Assembly (NCBI RefSeq): GCF_016865585.1
Contig: NZ_JAESND010000005.1
Coordinates: 1-64,000, forward strand
Direction of reading: 5' to 3'
Origin: Jeongeupia naejangsanensis
GTDB lineage: Bacteria > Pseudomonadota > Gammaproteobacteria > Burkholderiales > Chitinibacteraceae
DNA: 64,000 nt
The notes below the pieces were generated by a model that worked only from the letters and a program-made list of their open reading frames with translations, was not told where the DNA came from and did not search any database. Positions 54,653 to 63,655 of the stretch are shown one piece after another. A program made the position numbers and the translations under genes. Every line of letters starts with the position of its first letter. Position 1 is the first letter of the stretch.

Positions 54653-55993
54653 TTAGCTGCAGGGGGCCGCAGCCAATGCATCCGCTTGGCTTTTCAGCCC
54701 GGCAAAGATGGGCCCCGACACCGCTTCGGGAAACCCTGGTGGCAATTGAGCAGCTACGTGCTCGATCACCTCGGCGGTTTTACTGGTCAGATAATCGATC
54801 ACCCAGGCTACGTCGTCCTCTGTCAATCCGGCCGATTGCGCTTGTGCCTCCCAGTGCCTTCGCTGGATTCGCGTGATCAGATAGTGGAGCGACGAGCCCC
54901 TTACCCCCATGGCCAGTTTGGCCTTCTGTCGTGGGATTTGGTTGTGGCCACGCCCTATGATTGGCAGTGCCGACAGGACGTCGTACAGCGGTGTCGCCAC
55001 ATAGCCGCCTCCCGGCAAGAGACGGATACTGAAATTCTTCGCATGCCCGTCGGTGGCAAACAGCATCCAGAACACCAGCTGAGCCGCGAAAAAAGCACGC
55101 ATGTCTGTGATGGCCTGTTCTGATCCGGCCAGTAGCGCCATGATCGCTCCGATCCCCGGCCCACCGTCAGCGTTGTACTTGAGGTGCGGCGGAGTGCCCG
55201 TGGCCTGGCACATGTCTTCTTGGGGCAGTCGCATGATCCAGCTGCCATCCTCCGACAGCTGTCGATCGAACCGCTCGACGATCAGAACCTTCTGGTCTTC
55301 GAACTGCGCCATTTCGCATGGCGCAACATCCAACCCATAGGCGGCCACGATTTTGGCACAGAGCCATTCGTTTTCAACCGAGGTACGCAGGTCGGCCTGC
55401 ATGTTGCCAACCAGGCCCATCGGCAATTTGAAGATGTGTGTCGTCGGTGTACTGCCATGCGGCAGCAACCACTGCCCTCCATGGTGCAAGAGGGCTGTTT
55501 TTTCCTGGGCACCGGCGATCGACAACCGCAGATCGTCCTCCTCCTCCCTGTGTCGCCCGATGGGGGTGCCTCCACTGGCAAGGCGGAGCAGGTTGGCGAT
55601 TCGCCCCTCGTTCAACGGCTCACCAGCGATGCGATGGATGTCGGTAGGCGCTACGCCAGGAGGGAGAAGCTGGATGGCACCAACACAATCCTGACCGACA
55701 GCAGATAGCAGCGAAAAGGGCTCGACACTCCTCACCTGATAACGCCGGGCCAGTCGGGTACGGATGTTCTCGCTATCCGGTAGCAGATTGTCGAAATAGC
55801 TGGCGACGGCATCACCACGGTGGGCGTCTCCACCAGGTAAAAAGGGCAGCGATAACGAGATCGGTCGCCCTTGTGGGTGCGCCAGCCATTGTGGGAAATA
55901 GCCAAGCTCATGGCCTTGCCGGGTGATTCGCCAGTACCCGACCGGCACACCATTCATCCAAAGGTGGAGCTCCTGAGCGCCCTTCATCACCAT
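54653..55993 (-). CDS. hipA: HipA-type Ser/Thr kinase toxin
   Basis: This 446-residue protein is a HipA kinase, close to E. coli HipA (440). It has the N-terminal LWMNGVPVGYWR region, the P-loop LSIAGAQEKTALL with the autophosphorylated Ser region upstream, the catalytic FATDGHAKNFSIRLL and the metal-binding LYDVLSA. HipA in E. coli phosphorylates glutamyl-tRNA synthetase, stopping translation and causing persistence. The gene overlaps hipB by 7 bp (start 55993) or abuts it (start 55987). All motifs are intact, so it should be active when freed from HipB. Confidence 0.93.
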   Translation of the reverse strand: MVMKGAQELHLWMNGVPVGYWRITRQGHELGYFPQWLAHPQGRPISLSLPFLPGGDAHRGDAVASYFDNLLPDSENIRTRLARRYQVRSVEPFSLLSAVGQDCVGAIQLLPPGVAPTDIHRIAGEPLNEGRIANLLRLASGGTPIGRHREEEDDLRLSIAGAQEKTALLHHGGQWLLPHGSTPTTHIFKLPMGLVGNMQADLRTSVENEWLCAKIVAAYGLDVAPCEMAQFEDQKVLIVERFDRQLSEDGSWIMRLPQEDMCQATGTPPHLKYNADGGPGIGAIMALLAGSEQAITDMRAFFAAQLVFWMLFATDGHAKNFSIRLLPGGGYVATPLYDVLSALPIIGRGHNQIPRQKAKLAMGVRGSSLHYLITRIQRRHWEAQAQSAGLTEDDVAWVIDYLTSKTAEVIEHVAAQLPPGFPEAVSGPIFAGLKSQADALAAAPCS

Positions 55994-56445
55994 GACCCTT
56001 TCTTTCTGGAGATAGCTGGCTTGCCAAACGGTGTACCTGGAGGCCGCGTTGTTGTTCGAGTGTTTGGCTTCCCCGACGGCTCAATTACTCGCTTGGTGCC
56101 ACTGAGCACCTGATTGCTCGACGACGCGATCTTGTAGGTTTGGTGCCGGCCGTTCTGCGCAACGACTTTGTCCTGTCCCCCTATACCCGTCGACATCTCT
56201 TCTTTTGGTTTCGGGGCGCTCAAGCTTGATGACTGGATCGCCAACTTGGCCTGCAGGATTTGCAGGACCCTCATAACGCGTTCAAAGCTGGCACGCTCAG
56301 GGTTTTTCTCGAATTCCGCATAGCTCTGCGCGGTAATCCCCAATCTTTCAGCGACGTCGGCCTGTCTTTGCTTCGCCTGCCGCCGAAGAGCGAGGATCAT
56401 CAAGCGAAGTTGGTCTGGTGTCTGGATCGTAGAGTAAAGGCTCAT
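55987..56445 (-). CDS. hipB: HipB-type antitoxin and autorepressor
   Basis: This 152-residue protein has an N-terminal Xre-type helix-turn-helix (LRRQAKQRQADVAERLGITAQSYAEFEKNPERASFERVMRVL, residues ~20-62) and an unusually long, Lys/Arg/Pro-rich disordered tail (~65 residues more than E. coli HipB). GAGGTGA lies before the ATG. It should bind three upstream operators and repress its own promoter, and cap HipA. The basic tail could strengthen DNA or HipA binding; that is inference. Confidence 0.9.
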   Translation of the reverse strand: MSLYSTIQTPDQLRLMILALRRQAKQRQADVAERLGITAQSYAEFEKNPERASFERVMRVLQILQAKLAIQSSSLSAPKPKEEMSTGIGGQDKVVAQNGRHQTYKIASSSNQVLSGTKRVIEPSGKPNTRTTTRPPGTPFGKPAISRKKGSW

Positions 56446-56472
56446 TGCTCACCTCGAGAAGCATCGAGAAGA

Positions 56473-56540
56473 CAGGGTACACCCTGAATTTCAACAATAC
56501 AGGCTGTACCCTGAAAACTCAATAATCAGGATTTAACCTG
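56473..56540. promoter_or_regulatory. three HipB operators spaced 27 bp apart
   Basis: CAGGGTACACCCTG (56473-56486), CAGGCTGTACCCTG (56500-56513) and CAGGATTTAACCTG (56527-56540) share CAGG-N6-CCTG and lie exactly 27 bp apart. The middle one sits between the -35 and -10 boxes of the hipBA promoter. Confidence 0.85.
56494..56522 (-). promoter_or_regulatory. hipBA promoter
   Basis: On the minus strand TTGAGT (56522-56517) and TATTGT (56499-56494) are separated by exactly 17 bases, which contain operator 2. Each box matches the sigma70 consensus at four of six bases, and the geometry fits repression by HipB. Confidence 0.6.
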
Positions 56541-56568
56541 AACAAGCGCGCATGGTGCGCAGCACGTG

Positions 56569-58021
56569 TCATGTCGCCTCCAACCTGAAATCCCCCACCG
56601 GAAACGACTGCTCTTGCTCACGGATGATTTGTTCCCACGCGTTCTGGCGCTTGCGAACGGACTCTCGCCAACGTGTCGGATCAATACCTGCACCGTAGCG
56701 CTCGATGAATCGATCCAGCGCCGGTGTTCTCCTGTACACGAGCTGCCGGCATGCTTCGATACTGGTGCCACGCAGGTGATAGATGCTTTGCTCAGCCAGC
56801 ATGCGCATCACTTTTCTGGGGGAACGACCGACCCGGTCGGCGATCTCGGTGCCAAACATGTGCGTGCTCAGGAAGCGGTCCACATCCACCTTCCGGATCC
56901 GTGAACCGATGTGCTTGTTGTTCCCCAGCTTGTGCGCACGGATGTACTCGTTCTGCGTCAGCCAGTAGGCCACCTGCTGCTTCACGCCCAGGACCTTTGC
57001 GAGTTCGGGAACGCTGATCCAGTTGGCACGGCCTGATTCCAGCGTTTTATGCCAGGCGTGCAAACGCTGGCGATGGAACACCCAGCGACCGATCCCCTTG
57101 GCCTGTGGCCAAAGTCCTTCGATCGCCATGTCCCCGGCTTTGACTGCCTCGACCAGTGACACGACCTCGTCGGCGTTCCACTGCCAGTATTTCAGGACCT
57201 GTGCGAAGGTGATGTGGTGATCGTCCAGCTGCCCCAGCTTGGGCAGGTCCTCGCCCAGCTCGGCCAAGGCATAGACTTCGCTACTCGAAACGCACCATGG
57301 CAGATAGGGTTGATCGTTGACGCGCCGGGCGGACGGAAACAGCAAACGCAGGATGCGCTGGAGCCGGGCTTTGTTGAGCCCGAGGATCTCGATGGCCTTG
57401 TACAGGGTGATCTCGCCGGCCAGTTCGTCTTCGACGGCATTGAGCTGGTCCTTGCGGGCCATGATGAAATGCCGCCCTTTCGTGCTCACCGACTCCTGAC
57501 CTTCCAACAGTCCCTCGCGGATCAGGTGACGCAGGCGCGCCATCGAAATCCCCAACCGGTCCGCAGCGGCTTTGCCCGGAATCCACTGAACATCGCCCTG
57601 CAGCTCGACGGCGAGCCGCCGATTGCGCCGGGCCACCCCGCCTTTCCAGTGCTCGGTCAGCCACGATTCGAACACGTCGCGCACCGGACTGAACACGGCC
57701 TCGCGCCCCCCCCTGATACAGATAGGCATAGGCGTTCAGGAACACCACGTTCAGCCCGGCTTTGTGCTCGCTGTGGACACCTTGCAACTGGCCCAATGCC
57801 AGATGAAAACTCCTCGGCCAATCGAACAAGATCTCGGCAGCCAGCGAAGTGATCGGCCACGAAACTTCAACGCTGCCAGCGTGAAGAATTTTCAGAGGCT
57901 TGGGACCGGCATCCGGGTCAAGATACGCGCCCAGATAGCGGATCAAACGAAGTAGCTGATCCAGCTTCATCCCGGCGAGCGGATAGCTGAAAGGCCCTGC
58001 TTCCAAATAGGGACCAAACAA
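56569..58021 (-). pseudogene. tniQ: truncated, frameshifted TniQ-family transposition protein
   Basis: Read with one base removed from an eight-C run (57706-57713), the frames join into ~484 residues of a TniQ/TnsD-like protein: GPFSYPLAG and LLRLIRYLGAYL, ILFDWPRSFHLALGQLQ, then FESWLTEHWKGGVARRNRRL and several helix-turn-helix units (KAAADRLGISMARLRHLIRE; AKVLGVKQQVAYWLTQNEY). The N-terminal zinc-binding part typical of the family is absent; a stop precedes the first frame and only a terminator and the element's right end follow. TniQ directs Tn7-like transposons to target sites. This copy is most likely a remnant, though the frameshift itself could be a sequencing error. Confidence 0.78.
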
Positions 58022-58035
58022 GAAGAACTAAAAAT

Positions 58036-58062
58036 AAAAGCCCCCTGCAACAGGGGGCTTTT
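58036..58062 (-). terminator. 12-bp-stem terminator at the element's right end
   Basis: AAAAGCCCCCTG pairs perfectly with CAGGGGGCTTTT around CAA, followed on the minus strand by T-rich sequence. It can act in both directions and would stop transcription arriving from the jet operon before the tniQ remnant. Confidence 0.9.
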
Positions 58063-58130
58063 GACGAAATCCCAAAAATCCAGAGATTTAGGAAATATCC
58101 AGATTTCGACAGGATCCTACAACAACAACG

Positions 58131-58267
58131 TCTGTAGGATCCCGTTCACCTTTAGATTGGAGGTCCTATAAATCAAGGACTTATTAGCTGAAAATCGGAC
58201 AATATCGGCAAAAACGTCCCAAATTTATAGATAATCCTCACCTGCGCATTTTGCCGCTTACACGCGG
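58131..58267 (+). repeat. left-end sequence, copy B (137 bp)
   Basis: This is the second copy of the end sequence at 48057-48193, in the same orientation, beginning 11 bp beyond the right terminal repeat of the 10-kb element. TGTAGGATCC at 58133 forms a 10-bp inverted repeat with GGATCCTACA at 58112. It would be the left end of a second, adjoining element that contains the jet operon and ends beyond the window. The rest of the 58268-58390 gap holds only a 7-bp hairpin. Confidence 0.75.
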
Positions 58268-58359
58268 ACACTTGCTTACGTTTTTTGTCACCAATTACGC
58301 AGGCAAGGTGGTGGTCAAATCCAGAATTTCACTCTGAGCAATGATCTGTCGGAATACTC

Positions 58360-58379
58360 TACCCTGCATGCTCAGGGTA
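58360..58379 (-). terminator. possible weak hairpin after jetD
   Basis: TACCCTG and CAGGGTA pair around CATGCT, 12 bp past the jetD stop. There is no T tract, so it is at best a weak or rho-assisted terminator. Confidence 0.35.
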
Positions 58380-58390
58380 TGTAACCCGCT

Positions 58391-59587
58391 TCAAGCAGCA
58401 GCGACACTGCTCATAGTATCATCGCTTCGCCACAGCATTGCCTCCTGCTCCATGGTGAATCCCGCACTCTGCACGCGTTGTGCAATTGCGAACCACCCCG
58501 CCATTTCCGCATACTTTGCCATCCGCGCCAACGTGCCGGCAGATGCAGGGCGACGCATTTCTTCAGGCACCTGATCCGGGTGCATTAACTCCGGCTCCAG
58601 ACAATGCCCGGCACGTTCAGCGGCAGCCGCCAAGTAACTGGCAATACGGAATCCGCCTTCATCCACATCTCCCCAATGCCTGATGGGCACGCCGACCGGA
58701 ATGCTCCCAAGCAGGCGCTCATACATGGCCAACCATGCGGGCCCTGGCATGCCTGCCGTGTACATCAACAGGACCGGCTCATCAGCACCAGCTCGGGCGG
58801 CCGCATGAAAATTGGCCTGATTCTCGATGGTCAATACACCACTGGGAACGTCGACGAGCTCACGCACTGATTCTGGATCGAAGGCGCCATACGGGCTGTC
58901 CAGTACACCCGAATTTCGCAGCCGTCGTACGGTGACCCTGCCTGCCAACCGGGCGGGTTGTGCATCCCGTATCAGCCCCAGCTCCTGCCAGACCAGATCG
59001 GGGTAACGGGCTTCTGCATCGACATCACCTTGAAGCAGTACGTCCAACAGTGGCGCGAGTCGCTCAAGTCGCTTGGAATCCTTGTACAGCTTGGTGCTCA
59101 ACGCCCGGATCGGCACATCGCGAAGCACATCACCGGCCAGTTGCACCTCGGTGAGCGCCAAACACGCCGATTGCCAGTCGAGTACGTCGCCAACGTCGGT
59201 GCCCCGGACTTTGCCTAGCCCCCGCCAGCGCGCCAGCACTGCACCAATCACCGGGTGTGCCACAAGGAATGGACCAAGCACGCTGGTCGCCTCGTCCAGC
59301 AATGCACTGCGGGTTGGCAGGCCGAGCGCGGCTGCCAATGCAACGTAATCCCTGACCGTGATTCGGCAGATCAGACCGCCGCGATCACGTTCCATCGCGA
59401 TCACGTCCGCTTGCTGCAGAACAGTCAGATCCTGCTCGAACTGAACGGCTTGCAGCAACACCCGACCATTGCGGTAGTCGGCAAGGTCCTTGTTCGTCAG
59501 CGCGACCGGCGCCGACCGTACGCCAGCACGCGCTTTTTCTTCGCGTTCAAGCAACTTGGCGAGGATCTGGCTGCTGAGCGGAATCAT
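58391..59587 (-). CDS. jetD: Wadjet nuclease subunit JetD (Toprim-like)
   Basis: This 398-residue protein matches JetD: an N-terminal winged-helix region of the DUF3322 type (residues ~1-190) and a C-terminal DUF2220 Toprim-like domain. The Toprim acids are visible as E255 in LTIENQANF and the DxD of HWGDVDEGGFRI (~307-309). JetD cleaves small circular DNA once the JetABC loop extruder has measured it. The ATG shares an ATGA with the jetC stop, so translation is coupled. All key residues are present, so it should be active. Confidence 0.92.
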   Translation of the reverse strand: MIPLSSQILAKLLEREEKARAGVRSAPVALTNKDLADYRNGRVLLQAVQFEQDLTVLQQADVIAMERDRGGLICRITVRDYVALAAALGLPTRSALLDEATSVLGPFLVAHPVIGAVLARWRGLGKVRGTDVGDVLDWQSACLALTEVQLAGDVLRDVPIRALSTKLYKDSKRLERLAPLLDVLLQGDVDAEARYPDLVWQELGLIRDAQPARLAGRVTVRRLRNSGVLDSPYGAFDPESVRELVDVPSGVLTIENQANFHAAARAGADEPVLLMYTAGMPGPAWLAMYERLLGSIPVGVPIRHWGDVDEGGFRIASYLAAAAERAGHCLEPELMHPDQVPEEMRRPASAGTLARMAKYAEMAGWFAIAQRVQSAGFTMEQEAMLWRSDDTMSSVAAA

Positions 59588-62500
59588 GCAACAGCCTCGG
59601 CGGTAGTCAGGCGGGCGATTTCGGCCTGCAGCATCTCCTGGTTGTCATCGAAGGCCAGCAGATCCGCGCGGGAATCACGCCGCATCTCTTCGGTCAGCGA
59701 ATGACCGTGCGCCTCGAGATGCAAAATGTCGCGGTCGATGCTGTAGTAGCGATGCATGAACGCATTCAGAATGCCGATCTTGTCCCCCGGTCCCGCCATG
59801 ATCACCTGCAGGCCGAGGTCGTTGAAGTAGCGCATGGTGGCAACGGTATTGACGATGTCCATCTTGTCAAAGACCTCGTCCAGCAATAGTAGACCCAAGC
59901 CATCACGCCCCTTGCCACCAAGGTGTGCGGCACTGGCCATGGCCGCACCGGCGATCACATACAGCGGTGCCCTGTGCTCGCCGCCCGATCCGGAGCCGGC
60001 GCGTTTGCTCAACAGTCCAATCCGCTTACGCTCCCCCGTTTCCGGATCTTCGCGCAGGATCTCGATATCGAAGTCATAGAACTCGCGGTAGTCTTCGAGC
60101 GGGCTCTTTTTACCGGTGGTGTCGCTGGTCTCGTCGAGCAGCGCATGGAACGTGTCGGGCATATCGCCAGCGCCCCCCAGTAAATCCTGCCCCGGGCCGA
60201 ATTGTTCGATTCGCTCCAGAAACTCAAATAGCGGCTTGTGCACGGGACGGATCGTTCGCTTGAACTGATAGCGTTCACCATTGCTGAAGGTCGGGCAGGT
60301 GCGCAGAACGGCATTCAAACTGTTGATGCGCTTGTCGAGTTCTGAGATGTTGTTGCGCAACTCCATCGCGACGTTGATTCGGAACGTTTCCTGGGCTTTC
60401 TCGTAGGCCTGGTCCATCTGCTCCCGGTACTGAGAGAGCTGCGAATCACTGAGTTTGTCGACCGTCTCATTCAGCCATGCCCGTTGGGCGTGCCAGTCCA
60501 CCGCGTTGGCCGAGACATTTTCGCCATGTTTGGTAACGAATGCGTGAAACGCATTGTTGGCCGAATTCTTCGCCTTATCACCCGCGACCTTGAGATCATG
60601 ACCTCGCTGGTTGCAGTGGGCGCGCATGGCCGCAAAATCGGTCGCATAACGCTCAAGCATCCGATCCCATTGCGTTGCTGCCCATTCGGGTGAGAATCCC
60701 CCCCGTTCGGTCAACGCCTTCGCCGCAGCACGACATGCTGTGGCCTGCATCGTGGCTGCTTTGGTTGCGCCCTCTGCATGATCCACATCGCGTACTAACC
60801 CGCCGATGGTCGAGATCAGGGTCGTTTCCTTACTCCGGTGTTGCTCAAGCAGATCGAATGCAGCTTTGACATCGGCCTGCAGCGTTTCCTCCTCAGCGTT
60901 CGACATCCTGGCCAGATCCGCCTTGAGCGTAGCCACGGCGGCATTAGCAAGTACCACCTCACTGCGCGCCGTGGCGACATCGTCCGGCAGCGTGGTCGTG
61001 GTGGCGATCGCCGCGATCAAGCCCAGCAACACGGTCAACTCTTTCTGTTGCGCTTCAGCGCGGCGCTTCTCGTCTTTCAACGCGTCGCGATCGGTTTCCA
61101 GCCGGCACTTCTCGGCCGCCACGTCGGCATAACCGATGCGCAATTGATGAGCCGCCAGGGGCCTGAGCCGCTCGAACACGCCATGGGTCTTGAGCATGAA
61201 ATCCCGAGTCAATGCACGCGGCTTTCCTAGCGCATCGGCTTCACCGTCCGCCTGCACCAGCTCCCCGAGCAGGCCCTGAATGAACCACCTAGCCGCCTGG
61301 TGTTGCCCCGCGACCATCGTCGCAACCCAGTCGGCGCCCGGCGTTTTGGGCGCGCGTTGCTGGCTGGCCAGCACAACCTTGGTACCGAACAACCCTTTTT
61401 GGTTGCGGGTAACCCTAAACGCGGCTTCCTCGGTAGTGGAATCCCCCTCGACCAGCAAAGCATCGATGTTGCTGCCCAGATAGGATTCGATCGCCGGTTG
61501 CCACTCAGGGTCTGCGATCTGGATCAGATCGCAGACGGGAACCGCGTTGATGCCCGCATCCGCCAGCGCGAGGCGCAAGCTATCTGCGCGCTGATCGAGC
61601 GGGCGCTTGCCGGTCCGGACACGTTCGAGACCGCGTTCGACTGCGGCCTGCTCCGCCTCGATCTCGTGAAGGCGGTTGGCAAGCTGCACGTTGCGCTCCG
61701 TCGCCAGCCGGTACCCCTGCGCCAACACCTGCTGTGCCGTTTCCACCGCGCACGTAAGCCCTTCTGCAGGCGTATCAAGAGGGTGAGCGAGCAGCGGATT
61801 CATCGCCAAATCGGCCTGATCAATTTGATCGCCGATATCGTTGCCGAACTGGGTGCGCAATGACTCCAGTCTGGTCTGGATGGCGTTGAGTCCAGACACG
61901 AAGGCGTTGTGGGTTTTGACGGTATGAGCGTTCTGCTGTTCGAGTTTGCCTTGCAGGACAATGCGCTGCTGGCGAGAGACGTCCGCATTGAGCCTCGCCG
62001 TCGCTGTTTGCCAATTCAAATCCGCCTCGTTACGCGCCTCAATGGTGCCCCTAAGTTCAGCCTGGTTGGCCACCAGTTCACCGCGCAACGTTGTTTCCGC
62101 CACCTCTGCGGCCTGCAGCGCTTCATCGGCGATTTGCTCGTCGATGTCAGCCAGCAGAGTGCCGTACGCGGCCCGTTGTTGTTCGACCTTGTCGAGCGCG
62201 GCAAAGCTCTGCTCAACGCCTTTACCATCCTCGATCTTGGTTTCAATGCTCTTGATCAGTTGGCGCAGCTTGCCCATGGTGTGGACCAGCTCGCGGAATT
62301 TTTCGATTTTGGTGGGTTTTGCGACCAGCATGTCCTCGCGCACGATGCGATCGACCGACTTGTCAAAGCGCATGTTGAGCCCCAGCGACAGGGCTTTCTG
62401 AAACGCATCCGGATGAATCACCGCACTGGCCGGGCGGAGCGCGTACAACATGGCCTGGACGTAGCGGGTCGCTGAATCGAACAAAATCTCCTGGTGGCCG

Positions 62501-62997
62501 AGCCGGACTGCTTCCGTTGTAAGCCGATCGCGGAAATCGGCATACGGCGTCGGCATTTCGTCCCCGTTCACCAGGGTGATGTGATCGGCGAGTGTCAGGG
62601 CCCTGCCGGGCAATACGTAACGACCCAGCACGTCGTGCTTGTCACGCTCACGCGACGCCCGTACACACACCCCGGTGCTGGTCGCCTCGCCCGTTTGCTC
62701 GTCGCGCCAGACCAGCGTGATATAGGTCAGGGCCTCGTCACGGGCGTACTCATCCTCGCCCAACCGGCCCAGGCAGTAGGTGTTGATGGTGCGATCCGAG
62801 GTTTTTCCCTCGCCAGCCTGCGCATTGAAGCGGATGCGATTGGAGTCGGCACCATGCATCGCAATCTGGATGGCGTCCATCAGCGAGCTTTTGCCACTAC
62901 CGTTGGCCCCGAAGATACCGACAAACTTGCCGAGCTCGAATTCTTGTTTTTCGAACAGAAAAAACTGCACCAGCAATACACGTTCAAGCTGCTTCAT
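59584..62997 (-). CDS. jetC: Wadjet SMC-like ATPase JetC
   Basis: This 1137-residue protein is an SMC/MukB-like ATPase. It has a head with Walker A GIFGANGSGKSSLMDA (residues ~28-43), long coiled coils (roughly 230-480 and 640-900) around a hinge, and the second head half with signature SGSGGEH (~1002-1008) and Walker B GLGLLLLDEVFDKMD (~1033). It dimerises with JetA (kleisin) and JetB to extrude DNA loops. It overlaps jetB by 14 bp and jetD by 4 bp. Confidence 0.93.
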   Translation of the reverse strand: MKQLERVLLVQFFLFEKQEFELGKFVGIFGANGSGKSSLMDAIQIAMHGADSNRIRFNAQAGEGKTSDRTINTYCLGRLGEDEYARDEALTYITLVWRDEQTGEATSTGVCVRASRERDKHDVLGRYVLPGRALTLADHITLVNGDEMPTPYADFRDRLTTEAVRLGHQEILFDSATRYVQAMLYALRPASAVIHPDAFQKALSLGLNMRFDKSVDRIVREDMLVAKPTKIEKFRELVHTMGKLRQLIKSIETKIEDGKGVEQSFAALDKVEQQRAAYGTLLADIDEQIADEALQAAEVAETTLRGELVANQAELRGTIEARNEADLNWQTATARLNADVSRQQRIVLQGKLEQQNAHTVKTHNAFVSGLNAIQTRLESLRTQFGNDIGDQIDQADLAMNPLLAHPLDTPAEGLTCAVETAQQVLAQGYRLATERNVQLANRLHEIEAEQAAVERGLERVRTGKRPLDQRADSLRLALADAGINAVPVCDLIQIADPEWQPAIESYLGSNIDALLVEGDSTTEEAAFRVTRNQKGLFGTKVVLASQQRAPKTPGADWVATMVAGQHQAARWFIQGLLGELVQADGEADALGKPRALTRDFMLKTHGVFERLRPLAAHQLRIGYADVAAEKCRLETDRDALKDEKRRAEAQQKELTVLLGLIAAIATTTTLPDDVATARSEVVLANAAVATLKADLARMSNAEEETLQADVKAAFDLLEQHRSKETTLISTIGGLVRDVDHAEGATKAATMQATACRAAAKALTERGGFSPEWAATQWDRMLERYATDFAAMRAHCNQRGHDLKVAGDKAKNSANNAFHAFVTKHGENVSANAVDWHAQRAWLNETVDKLSDSQLSQYREQMDQAYEKAQETFRINVAMELRNNISELDKRINSLNAVLRTCPTFSNGERYQFKRTIRPVHKPLFEFLERIEQFGPGQDLLGGAGDMPDTFHALLDETSDTTGKKSPLEDYREFYDFDIEILREDPETGERKRIGLLSKRAGSGSGGEHRAPLYVIAGAAMASAAHLGGKGRDGLGLLLLDEVFDKMDIVNTVATMRYFNDLGLQVIMAGPGDKIGILNAFMHRYYSIDRDILHLEAHGHSLTEEMRRDSRADLLAFDDNQEMLQAEIARLTTAEAVA

Positions 62998-63655
62998 CGG
63001 TCGGTTCCATGTTGTCGTTGTCGGCGCCAGCCGCGGTGTTATCGCCGGTTACCGATTCGCCGCGCCCCGCTTGCCAGCCGGCCAGTCGTGCCAGCGCACC
63101 TTCACCGAGTACGTCCAGAATGGCCGGACGAATCATGATGACAAAAGGCTGTGCACCGGCATCACCGACATCCGAGGTCACGGCCACGCGCCGGGCAATG
63201 CCCCAACGCTTGAAATGGCGCAGCATGTCGTCGAGTTCAGCGACACGCGGCAACTCACCGGCCGTCACTTCGACATAGAGTTGCTGAAGGCTTGGCAGGT
63301 CACACTCGATTTCAGCCTGATCATTGAACCCGTTGTGCTGTGCGCCAAGGTGATAGAGCTTAAGCAACACGAGCGCCAGCACTGTCAGCTTGCTCGGTAC
63401 GGGTGTCTGCCGTTCATGGGTCGGCAACGCGACGGCATAGTTGTGCTCGGGATTGACGCGCAACTTGACGCCAAACGGTTCCAGCACCTTTTGCAACGCT
63501 TTTTCATACCGTTCAATCAGGAAGTACAGTTGTTGGCAGCCATGGTCATCGCGGTAAATGACCTGATCGGTCATCAGCCGGTAGGCCGTCCGTTCGAAAT
63601 CCACGGCATCGAAGCAGCCCGATGCCTCAGCAAGTTGCTGCCACTGGTTAAACAT
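62984..63655 (-). CDS. jetB: Wadjet MukE-like subunit JetB (DUF4194-like)
   Basis: This 223-residue protein begins MFNQWQQLAEASGCFDAVDF and has the size and winged-helix-like pattern of JetB/MukE proteins (RLMTDQVIYRDDHG; LTVLALVLLKLYHLGAQ; ELDDMLRHFKRWGIARR). It has a disordered acidic tail (GADNDNMEPTDEAA). The ATG at 63655 overlaps the jetA stop by 8 bp; the open frame extends upstream but only as noise inside jetA. It would bind the JetA kleisin. Confidence 0.88.
   Translation of the reverse strand: MFNQWQQLAEASGCFDAVDFERTAYRLMTDQVIYRDDHGCQQLYFLIERYEKALQKVLEPFGVKLRVNPEHNYAVALPTHERQTPVPSKLTVLALVLLKLYHLGAQHNGFNDQAEIECDLPSLQQLYVEVTAGELPRVAELDDMLRHFKRWGIARRVAVTSDVGDAGAQPFVIMIRPAILDVLGEGALARLAGWQAGRGESVTGDNTAAGADNDNMEPTDEAA

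Larger units (their letters stand above)
48059..58121. mobile_element. candidate TniQ-associated element carrying rhs and hipBA
   Basis: A perfect 10-bp inverted repeat, TGTAGGATCC at 48059-48068 and GGATCCTACA at 58112-58121, frames 10,063 bp. The TGT...ACA form is that of Tn7/Mu-type DDE transposons. Inside are only accessory genes: a two-part rhs system with immunity, a small exported protein, hipBA and, next to the right end, a damaged tniQ. No transposase genes remain. The right end carries subterminal AAATCT(CT)GGAT repeats. No matching 5-bp target duplication is visible (ATATC left, ACAAC right). The boundaries are inference from sequence pattern. Confidence 0.6.

Noticed and set aside
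48057-58267. Target-site duplication confirming the element
   Set aside because: The 5 bases left of the left end (ATATC) and right of the right end (ACAAC) do not match, so I do not claim a duplication.
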